Translations under genes and position numbers: made by a program
Shown: piece after piece, positions 56,029-64,000 of the stretch
Position numbering within the stretch: position 1 is the stretch's first letter
Layout: each line of letters starts with the position of its first letter
Source: Macrophomina tecta
Lineage: Eukaryota > Ascomycota > Dothideomycetes > Botryosphaeriales > Botryosphaeriaceae
NCBI GenBank assembly: GCA_024180945.1
Contig: JAKSGN010000033.1
Span: 992,001 to 1,056,000, forward strand
Direction of reading: 5' to 3'
Length of the DNA: 64,000 nucleotides
Notes under the pieces: model-generated
Told to the model about the DNA's origin: nothing
Databases searched by the model: none
The model's input: only the letters and a program-made list of their open reading frames with translations

Positions 56029-57195
56029 TTTCTGGAGCAAACATCAGCTTGCTGGGAGGATTGTGCGTTTGCGACAAGCGCAGGACTGACGAGTAAGAGC
56101 TGCGGGCAGCTTCGAATCGAAGTCGCAGAATCCGCAGGGAACAAGGCGGGCAGGCAGATGCTATCGACGAGACATGGGCGCGTGGCGTTGGAGCTTGAGA
56201 GTCAATGGCGCAGGACCAAGGTGCGGCGACAGCTGGGGTCACAAAGCCAATTGGCGGGACGGCGAGCGGGGATCCTGGAAGGACGGCAGCACAGCTGGAG
56301 GGTATGGATGGATATGTACAGGCAGAGAAACGAGCGAACAGCGCAGTTGAAGAGGAATCGAGGCCTTGGGCAGCGGCGTGAGCAAGAAAACGCACAATGA
56401 GGTGGCCGGTGATGCCAGCCACTCTTGTTCGTCTCACTGCACACCACCCGCCAGCTCTCCCACCACACACCCACCCCCCAGGCGGCAGGCGGCACCCGCC
56501 CGGGAAAGAGCGAGCGGGCGCGCTTCCGTCGCATCGCCGTCCGCCGCGCGATAGCCACGCGGATCCCGAAGCCGGGCCCCCTTTCCGGCCCGCGCTCCGG
56601 TGCTACGCGTTTGCGCCCATCACGACGGACTGGCCGGATTGAGCCTGCAATGCGTCTGGCTGCGTGGCTGCTGGAGTCGCGGCGCATTTGCGCAGACAGT
56701 GCGCTTCGTCTGCTTAGACTCGGCACGCAGTCGAGAGCGCCGCGTCGCTGCCGTGGCACGCCCGCGTGCCCTGGGCCGCCGCGAGAGCGCAGGCCTGCCT
56801 AAGGCGGTAAGGCCGGCTGGGCGTTCGCGGCTTTGATCTCGCCTCAGTCCGACCCTCCTCCCTGGCGTCGTAATTGCGCCGCCCGGCTCCAGGCCTCCTA
56901 CAACACCTGTCTTCTTGCACGCTCACCAACACATGCCCTGACTGCGCCGCCTCGCGTCCCTCTTTTTGCCCAGTCTGCGGCCCCATCCCGACCGCCTGGC
57001 CCTAGGCTGCTCACCTCCGCCTGCCCGCTACCACCTCCGCCTGCTCACTACCGACACCTTGTCGCTTTGTACGCTTTTGAACACCTCGCATGCAACTGCG
57101 CCTCACCCCAGCTGACCCGTCTCCCGCCCTCAGAATCGCCGTTTCCCCGCTGTATAATTTCGCTGTCCGGAAATTCTCGCGCCCGATCGAAGGTC
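56029..57195. promoter_or_regulatory. Divergent promoter region of PhoD-like and kexin genes
   Basis: 1.17 kb of GC-rich DNA between start codons. The kexin reading frame stays open for 121 codons upstream of its ATG, but that part is Pro/Ser/Arg-rich and lacks an ATG before the signal peptide. Confidence 0.45.
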
Positions 57196-59733
57196 ATGCG
57201 TCGCTCTCTTTTCTGCTCGCTGCTGGCGGCCGCCTCTGCCCTCGCTGCGCAAGACCTGCGCCCGCGCAGTTACGATACCCACGACTTCTACGCCCTACAA
57301 CTCGACTCCTCTTCTGAACCCACCGAGGTAGCTGCGCTACTCGGCCTCGAGTACGACGGCCCCCTCGGCGAGCTCGACGATCACCATCTCTTTCGCGCCG
57401 TCAAGCACCAGGACGACATTGTTGGCGATGCAGTCAAAGAATTGAAGCGCAGGAAGAGGAAGAGAGATGCCTCGCTTGAGCCATCTCCTCTGGACGGTAT
57501 AAAGTTCCATCAGAAGCAAGAAGCTCGAAAGCGCTTGGTAAAGAGAGGACCACTCCCCCAGGGAGTCGCGAGCGCAGGCAAAGGAGAAGCGGGGAGCAAC
57601 GAGGATGCGGTTGCTGTCGCAGCTCGGCAGACTGTTATGGACACAATGGGGATCCACGACCCTATTTTCAAGGATCAGTGGCACTTGTACAACACTCTGG
57701 AGGTCGGCAACGATCTTAACGTTTCTGGACTGTGGCAAGAGGGAATTACCGGCAAAGGTTCAACGGTGTGCATCGTCGACGACGGATTGGATATGGACAG
57801 CAACGACCTTAAGGATAATTACTTCCGGAAAGGCTCCTATGATTACAACGACCATGTCAAGGACCCTAAGCCAAGACTCTCGGACGACAGGCACGGCACG
57901 AGATGCGCCGGTGAAGTCGCAGCAGGGAAGAATAACGCTTGTGGTGTCGGCGTCGCTTGGAATTCCCGCATTTCGGGAGTGCGAATTCTCTCCGGAGGAA
58001 TCACCGATGCAGATGAGGCGCTCGCGATGAACTACGAGTTCCAAGAGAATCAAATTTACTCCTGCTCCTGGGGACCTCCGGATGATGGCAAGTCAATGGA
58101 CGCTCCGGGAATTCTCATCCAGAAGGCCATGGTCAAAGGCATCCAGAAAGGTCGAGACGGCAAAGGTTCCATCTACGTTTTCGCTGCCGGAAATGGCGCC
58201 GCTAACGACGACAACTGCAACTTTGACGGTTACACTAATAGCATCTACAGTGTTACCGTCGGTGCTGTTGACAAACAGAATAACCACCCTTACTACTCGG
58301 AGAAATGCTCTGCACAGCTTGTTGTGACCTACAGCAGTGGTATGAGCGACTCTATCCACACCACCGATGTGGGAACAGATAAATGTAGTACCAGTCACGG
58401 CGGAACTTCTGCTGCAGGACCCTTGGTCGCCGGTGTCTATGCGCTTGCACTTGAGGCTCGACCAGAACTCACTTGGCGCGACATCCAGTGGATCACTGTA
58501 AACACAGCTGTGAAGTTGGAGACCCAAAGCGACTGGCAAGAGACTCCGTACGGCAAGCAGTACAGCCATCAATTTGGGTATGGCAAGGTTGATGCCTATA
58601 CCTTGGTCCATGCAGCAAAGACTTGGGATCTGGTCAAGCCACAAGCGTGGTTCTTCTCTCCGTGGATGCACGTCAAACACGAGATTCCTCAAGGCGAGAT
58701 GGGTCTTGCCAGCAGTTTCGAGGTCACAGAGGCAATGCTAAAGAAAGCAAACTTGGAGAGGCTTGAGCATATCACAGTTACCATGAATGTCGAGCACACG
58801 AGGCGTGGCGATCTTAGCGTTGAGCTCCGTAGCCCTAGCGGCATCGTTAGCCACCTTTCCACTGCTCGTCGCCATGACAGCTACATGGGAGGCTACGTTG
58901 ATTGGACCTTCATGTCTGTGGCGCATTGGGGCGAGAAGGGCGTGGGAAACTGGACCGTCATTGTCAAGGACACAAACCAGAACGAACACAAGGGCTCCTT
59001 TACCGACTGGAAGCTCCGTCTTTGGGGCGAGTGCATTGACGCCAGCAAGCAAGAGCTCCTCCCCATGCCCGAAGAGAACGACGACGACGACCACGATGTC
59101 ATCGTCACTCCGCCGCAAACCACCACCATCGACTTGCCTGCCACCACCTCGCCGACCGCCATCCCCAGCGACGTCCCCGATCGCCCCACCAAGCCCAAGC
59201 CCACCACCACCGCCGACGCCACTGTCACGCCCTCCAAGCCCGCAGCCTCCACCGGCACGCCCACCGCTACTGCTCCCGCCAGCACCGACGAAGAAGCGGC
59301 CAACCCAACCGCCACTCCTGGCGACAACTTTCTGCCTTCGCCCTTCCCCACCTTTGGCGTCAGCAAACGCACCCAGGTCTGGATCTACGGCTCGCTGGCC
59401 CTCATCGCCATCTTCTGCTGCAGTCTCACCGCGTATCTCTACTGGGCTCGTCGCAAGCGTCTCCAGAACAACCCGCGCAGCGAGTACGAGTTCGAGCTCG
59501 TCGATGGCGCTGAGGACGATGACGGCGCGGCTGGTGCGCTCAACGGCGGTGCTGGTAGGAGAGGCAAGAGGCGTGCGGGCGAGCTGTATGACGCGTTCGC
59601 AGGCGAGAGTGATGAGGACCTGTTCAGCGACAGCGACGATGGGTACAGGGATCATGTCGATGATGAGGAAGAGTATGACGAGAAGACTGGTCTTACGGCG
59701 GGAAGCGGAGGCAGCCCGAATGATGGCAGGTAG
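57196..59733 (+). CDS. KEX2: Kexin, Golgi dibasic-processing serine protease
   Basis: A single exon encodes 845 residues. The signal peptide is MRRSLFCSLLAAASALA. The propeptide ends at the autocleavage site LVKR (Lys116-Arg117). The subtilase domain has Asp195 in CIVDDGLDMD, His233 in RHGTRCAGE, oxyanion Asn333 in AAGNGAAND, and Ser405 in HGGTSAAGP. The P domain follows (ERLEHITVTMNVEHTRRGDL, then GSFTDWKLRLWGE). A Pro/Thr/Ser-rich stalk leads to one membrane helix (VWIYGSLALIAIFCCSLTAYLYW) and an acidic cytosolic tail with Golgi-retrieval-like YEFELVD. Kexin cleaves after KR or RR in the late Golgi, maturing secreted enzymes and cell-wall proteins. The start was chosen at the signal peptide. 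Confidence 0.96.
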   Translation: MRRSLFCSLLAAASALAAQDLRPRSYDTHDFYALQLDSSSEPTEVAALLGLEYDGPLGELDDHHLFRAVKHQDDIVGDAVKELKRRKRKRDASLEPSPLDGIKFHQKQEARKRLVKRGPLPQGVASAGKGEAGSNEDAVAVAARQTVMDTMGIHDPIFKDQWHLYNTLEVGNDLNVSGLWQEGITGKGSTVCIVDDGLDMDSNDLKDNYFRKGSYDYNDHVKDPKPRLSDDRHGTRCAGEVAAGKNNACGVGVAWNSRISGVRILSGGITDADEALAMNYEFQENQIYSCSWGPPDDGKSMDAPGILIQKAMVKGIQKGRDGKGSIYVFAAGNGAANDDNCNFDGYTNSIYSVTVGAVDKQNNHPYYSEKCSAQLVVTYSSGMSDSIHTTDVGTDKCSTSHGGTSAAGPLVAGVYALALEARPELTWRDIQWITVNTAVKLETQSDWQETPYGKQYSHQFGYGKVDAYTLVHAAKTWDLVKPQAWFFSPWMHVKHEIPQGEMGLASSFEVTEAMLKKANLERLEHITVTMNVEHTRRGDLSVELRSPSGIVSHLSTARRHDSYMGGYVDWTFMSVAHWGEKGVGNWTVIVKDTNQNEHKGSFTDWKLRLWGECIDASKQELLPMPEENDDDDHDVIVTPPQTTTIDLPATTSPTAIPSDVPDRPTKPKPTTTADATVTPSKPAASTGTPTATAPASTDEEAANPTATPGDNFLPSPFPTFGVSKRTQVWIYGSLALIAIFCCSLTAYLYWARRKRLQNNPRSEYEFELVDGAEDDDGAAGALNGGAGRRGKRRAGELYDAFAGESDEDLFSDSDDGYRDHVDDEEEYDEKTGLTAGSGGSPNDGR

Positions 59734-60538
59734 TTGGGCTTCAGCAAAGGTGTATCCGCATGAGTAAGGCAGTTTATGGGGTTCACGGGCGCATTTGCTT
59801 TCTGTAGGTTACTATCCATCTTCGGAGTTTAGATGGCTTCATGCGTGCGTTCCTACCAGTTTTTCTTGTACGCGATTCTATCTGACGCGATTCTGATTCT
59901 GGCATTGCTGGTGGCGTACCTTGTTTTTGACAAGATGGCCGGTGCTTTATTTTTGGTTTTGATAGATTAGGATGGTGTAACAAGGACGGCTGTATACACA
60001 TTTGAGCATGTAGGACCGGGAATACGTTCCTCATTACAAAGGAGACAATACACGCATTGTAGTACATCTGCCGGCGTTTCTGGCGGTACTAGTGCGCATT
60101 GAATGCTTGATTGAGTGACACCGTCCTATTTGCTACCCATACCGCCCGTACCGAGACGCTCGCTTAGATCCTACACACGTGGCAGTCCCCTCTCCTCCCT
60201 TCATCGATGTTCTTTATCTCTCTCACATCCTATTCAACACCAAAACCAGCCCGCTCCAACCTCGGATCCCCACCGCACCACTCTTTCACCCGCCCGCCCC
60301 ACCGCGCTCTCGGCCGGCCCCACAACACCGCTCCCCAATTCCCCCGACCTGACAAAAAAGACAAGAGAACACTGTTCCCGAAGTAAACTCAATAACCGTA
60401 CTCCTGGTTTTCCGCATCTCGTCTCCACAGCCGCCTGGCCGTGCACTAACCCGCACCCACCATCCAAAACAACAAACTCCCTCAATATCACCAGACAGAA
60501 AACACCAAAAAGAAATACCACAAGCGGGCTCTTTCACG
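59734..60538. other. Intergenic region, 3' side of kexin
   Basis: No gene seen apart from the 3' UTR of kexin and flanking sequence of the tRNA. Confidence 0.5.
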
Positions 60539-60644
60539 CGACACCGGAGAGATTCGAACTCTCGCTCCCGAAGGAACTGGCTTTTCAGCTTGCTCTCTGC
60601 GAGAGTATAGCAGGCCAGCGCGTTAACCACTCCGCCACAGTGCC
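60539..60644 (-). tRNA. tRNA-Ser(GCT) with intron
   Basis: A cloverleaf on the minus strand. The acceptor pairs 60644-60638 with 60546-60540, with wobbles, and the discriminator is G, as usual for serine tRNAs. The anticodon stem CTGGC/GCCAG (60618-60614 and 60581-60577) encloses the anticodon GCT at 60611-60609. A 25-nt intron (60607-60583) follows position 37. The long variable arm (TCC-TTCG-GGA) and the T-arm GAGAG-TTCGAAT-CTCTC confirm a class II serine tRNA. Confidence 0.93.
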
Positions 60645-61955
60645 TTGACAAGGTCAAGGGGAGTAGAGACTTGTTGTGGGAATTATGTAAGCTCGTCCTG
60701 GCAATGAATTACATATAGGCCAAAAAAGAGGAATGGCTGGGTAGCATGGATGGAGATGTGTTGTGAGGTGCTGTGCACGCGGATATGTGGGGTGTGGGTG
60801 CATTTTTGAAATTCCTTTATGTCCCGCTCTCGTGGCTTGTTGGGATGATTATTGGTCTCTGGAACGTACCCGGAGATGACAACGGAGCTTATGACAGGAG
60901 CGCACCGGACCGCGAGAGCGGAGAGGTGGGACGCGACGGGATGAAAGGAGTAGATACTGCGTATTCTGCTCTGTACAGTACTTTGGCCAGGAATGGTACA
61001 AGATGGGCATGTGTCAGTTTTGCGTGGAGATCTTCTCCGCGGCCGCGAGGTAGGCGGACAGCACGTGGTTCGTCTTGGGGCTTGTAGTTTGGTTGTCAAC
61101 GTTACAAATTCACGATCTCTCAATGAGGAATGTTGCAATAGTGCACGAGGCGTTTTCAAGGTAGATTGAAGCAGGGTTCCTCTGGAACGCCGGGGTCTTC
61201 GGAAACTCCACTCATTCATCAACTTCTTCACTCTATCATGAGCAGCACCGGGGTTACAGCTGTAGCCCTCCATCCTTTCAAAAATAAAAGCCTTTGGGAA
61301 AAGCAAATACTCTCTTCTCTGCTATCATATTTATCTATTATCGAGATGAAACCATACATCTGCTTTCACATGAGGGCCGTGCAAGGCCAAATGAGCCCCA
61401 TGCGCAGCTACATAGTGCTCCGGACAGTTGAAATGCTGTAAGCGGCAGACCATTTGATAAGTGGAATCGCCCATGAATGCCGATAAAACTGAGGCAACCA
61501 GGGCAATTTCAACTTGCTGTTTTGTCGCAAATTCCAGCATGTGCCTTGCTGTCGCGCCTTTTTAGGGAGAGCAAAGCACATATTACGAGTGAGGATGATG
61601 CTAGTGATGTGAAGGAGGCTCCCATTCATAGAAGAGCAAAGATTAGTGTGATTCAACGTGAGCCTTGATTTACGGTTACTAATCAGTATACAACTCGTAG
61701 GCCTCTTAACCCGACAAACCATGATGACAACATGAAGCTCACGGCTTTCTGGATTACTGATCTACGAGCCTTCTGGCAAAAGCTATGTTGTGGTCGTTGA
61801 AGCACGGCAGCATAGCGTAATCAACATGTTGCCAAATGTAATCGACAGGGGTGGCCTGAAGACTACACATATAAATGATTCCTCAAAAATATGCTTTTAG
61901 CTTAACCATCACCAGCATTAGTGCCGCATAAGCTTATTCCTCACAACTCAAAATC
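60645..61955. other. Intergenic region, nothing recognised
   Basis: A 207-codon frame on the minus strand overlaps this region but has random-like composition. The last ~100 nt should be the promoter and leader of the hydrolase gene. Confidence 0.5.
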
Positions 61956-62969
61956 ATGGATTCTTTCATCAGGCACGAGTTCATCAATAGTCGGGCCTTG
62001 CAATACACCTACTATGCTTCGCCCCCGGCCAACGCCACTGCCAATGGACCCGCTCTGCTACTGCTACATGGCTTCCCCGACCAAGCTACAGTCTGGAGCG
62101 CCGTAGTACCTTTCCTCCTGCAGCTCGGCCTCCGAATCCTAATACCCGACCTCCTTGGCTACGAGGGCACCTCGAAGCCATGGGCCCCGCAGTTCTTCAA
62201 CTCCAAAGCTATGGCCGACGACCTTGCCGACATCCTCAGCCGCGAAAATATCGCCACTGTCATCCCCATAGGACACGACTGGGGTTCTTTCCTCGCACAC
62301 AGATATTACCTCTTCCACCCCGAGCACGTTCCTGGCATCGCCATCTCCACCTTGCCTCTGTCCGGCCCCTTCCGCACGCCCATCAACATGTCCCAGATCG
62401 CAGCTGACCGCGAGCAAAAGTATGGCTACCCCTTCGGTGGCTATTACACCTGGTTTGCCTCGCCCGAGGCCGCTCAACTGTTCAATGGCCATCCGGAGAG
62501 CTTCTTCTCAGCCGCCTACGGCAAAGACAACGCGATGAACGAGACCTTCGGGCAGCCCCTGGGAATGCGCGACTGGCTGCTCAGCGACAAGCGACGCGAG
62601 CCGCAATCCTGGGTGAGCGACCCGGCCATCCTCGAGAGTGCCACCGCGCGTTTCAGCCAAAGCGGCGTCTTCAACTCGCCCATCATGTGGTATAGGGCGT
62701 ACGTCGAAAACGTCCACCTCGAGGCCGAGAAGGATCTACCTGCGGAGTTGGACCGTGTGGCCGTGCCACTGCTGCACATTGCCGCCAGTGAGGACCCGAC
62801 GTGCCCGCCGGAATACTATGATGATCCGGAAGTGCGGGCGTTGTTTGCGGACTTGACGGCAGAGACGTTGGAGGCGACACACTTCTTGCCCCATCAGAAG
62901 CCGCAGGAGTTTGCGGATATCGTGGTTAGGTGGCTGGAAGCGAAGAACTTGACGGCGAAAGCGGCGTAG
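61956..62969 (+). CDS. Alpha/beta hydrolase, epoxide-hydrolase-like
   Basis: A single exon of 337 residues (MDSFIRHEFINS). HGFPD (His38) forms the oxyanion region. The nucleophile elbow is GHDWGS with Asp108; an Asp there is typical of epoxide hydrolases and haloalkane dehalogenases, which form an alkyl-enzyme ester, rather than the Ser of esterases. The general base is probably His309 in ATHFLPHQKP, and an acid is expected between them (DPTCPPE region). A cap domain around YYTWFASPEAAQLFNGHPE carries tyrosines that could activate an epoxide. No signal peptide is seen, so a cytosolic enzyme is likely. The substrate is unknown; detoxification or xenobiotic metabolism is inferred only. Confidence 0.88.
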   Translation: MDSFIRHEFINSRALQYTYYASPPANATANGPALLLLHGFPDQATVWSAVVPFLLQLGLRILIPDLLGYEGTSKPWAPQFFNSKAMADDLADILSRENIATVIPIGHDWGSFLAHRYYLFHPEHVPGIAISTLPLSGPFRTPINMSQIAADREQKYGYPFGGYYTWFASPEAAQLFNGHPESFFSAAYGKDNAMNETFGQPLGMRDWLLSDKRREPQSWVSDPAILESATARFSQSGVFNSPIMWYRAYVENVHLEAEKDLPAELDRVAVPLLHIAASEDPTCPPEYYDDPEVRALFADLTAETLEATHFLPHQKPQEFADIVVRWLEAKNLTAKAA

Positions 62970-64000
62970 GAAAGTGGCGTTGCCTTACCTACTGGGAATG
63001 CATCAACCATGCCGTATCAAATCAAAAAACCAGAGGGCTTGAGAGGCGCTTGATACTCTCATGCTGCTCTCAAGTTGAGTTAAAATTGCATTGAACCCCA
63101 ATGCGGTATTACCTTCCCGTGTATAATCACATTTGTAGCTGGATGCTTTGAGTACGGTGGTAACTTCACACTTTAAAGACATCCATTGGATAAATATTAA
63201 TATTTTCCTTCGCGCAACAGATTTGAAGCTTTCTCCTTTATGATATTGGTGTTGTAGAACTACTCGAAATCGAAGTACGCATGACACGTGTGATGATTAT
63301 TGATCATGTGTGCGGTATAGACTAATCGCCGAAGAAGGCGGCATTTTGGCCGGCCAGGGACCGGCCAGTATGGACTGTATCAGAGCACGGACGCTGCTTT
63401 GACGATGTGGGAGACTCCGGGTATGGACAGAGGGGTTACGAAAGCAATCAAGTCAGCTGTTTGACCGAGGTACGTGTGCAGTCATTCTTTCAAGGCTATC
63501 ACAGAACTTTCGACCTGGCTTTCTCGACCGTCGGACGTGCTCTAAATCTGCCTGTTGCAGTTTATAATCAAAAGCGGTCGGGCAATGGGCTTTTCGTTTG
63601 CCAATTATTGCTCGTTTGCAGTGGGTGAGTGTGGGTTGGTTTTGCATGTCCATTGTGGAAGCCTCTCCTTGGCGCTGTGTTTCCACAAGCTTTTTCACTA
63701 ATTCGCCGCCTTAAGCAGGAGTCTGCTAGCCAGCGGAGGGGATGCAGCATCTTACGAGAATGATGGCGATCTGCAAGGCGTTCGAATGCTCGTTGGCGTT
63801 CCTTTGTCAGAATAACTTTCATTAGAAATAATGTTAGCAGAAAAATGACTGCGAAACAATTACGCATGGCTCCATTGATGGAAAATGCCCGCAAGAGCAG
63901 AAACTCGATATGACGAGGGCACTACTCCCATGAAAAGGCTTGTGGGACATGCGTTCTATGCGGAGAATAGTATGGAATTGCATGTGGCTCCGGAGCCTGA
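62970..64000. other. Terminal intergenic region, nothing recognised
   Basis: AT-richer DNA with short unsupported frames up to the window end. Confidence 0.5.

Noticed and set aside
56833..57195. N-terminal extension of kexin upstream of the chosen ATG
   Set aside because: The frame is open but has no ATG, and would place the signal peptide internally.
58738..59767. Long frames on both strands over the kexin C-terminus
   Set aside because: Shadows of the Pro/Thr-rich stalk and acidic tail of kexin.
60683..61306. 207-codon minus-strand frame
   Set aside because: Basic, low-order composition without motifs or splice partners; it lies between the tRNA-Ser and the hydrolase promoter.

Overview
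The window looks like nuclear DNA of a filamentous ascomycete (Pezizomycotina, plausibly Dothideomycetes; the class is an inference). Genes are short-intron fungal genes, with introns of about 50-160 nt, GTAAGT/GTACGT/GTATGT-type donors and CTRAY-like branch points. Typical members are a kexin, a deuterolysin-type M35 protease, a Neurospora-type 17.8 kDa complex I subunit, a SulP sulfate permease with a STAS domain, Bub2, Spt2, Ntr2 and Erv46. Splice sites were assigned by hand from reading frame plus donor/acceptor sequence; most exon chains close in frame to the expected family length.

Layout. 1-8 kb: an intron-containing tRNA-Val(AAC), a FAR-17a/AIG1-like membrane protein, a short relic resembling a major facilitator C-terminus, and a secreted pepsin-like aspartic protease set in AT-richer, gene-poor DNA. 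8-24.5 kb: a large disordered protein, an F-box protein head-to-head with a complex I subunit, an M35 metalloprotease, a small Cys-rich protein, a five-exon lysine-rich protein of unknown function, a short tail-anchored-like protein and cystathionine gamma-lyase. 25-36.5 kb: a four-helix membrane protein, the ribosomal genes for uS19 (RPS15) and P2, Spt2, an APH/ACAD10-like kinase-fold protein, and a divergent pair of splicing genes (Sm-G and Ntr2). 36.5-40.8 kb is gene-poor. 40.8-49 kb: Bub2 divergent from a sulfate permease, then Erv46. 51-59.7 kb: a 1634-residue PhoD-family phosphatase divergent from kexin. 60.5-63 kb: an intron-containing tRNA-Ser(GCT) and an epoxide-hydrolase-like enzyme.

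Functional themes are loose, as usual in fungal euchromatin. Several genes belong to secretion or secreted proteolysis (kexin, Erv46, A1 protease, M35 protease). Two belong to sulfur metabolism (sulfate permease and cystathionine gamma-lyase, about 19 kb apart). Four belong to core gene expression (uS19, P2, Sm-G, Ntr2). There is no secondary-metabolite cluster, intact transposon, CRISPR array or plasmid-like element. I did not find a convincing new multi-gene system. The most useful results are small or fragmented genes that only appear after splicing by hand: Sm-G with five exons in 81 codons, uS19 with 18- and 19-nt exons, a terminal 29-nt exon in the M35 gene, and an 821-residue orphan protein whose in-frame stop is removed by a predicted intron.
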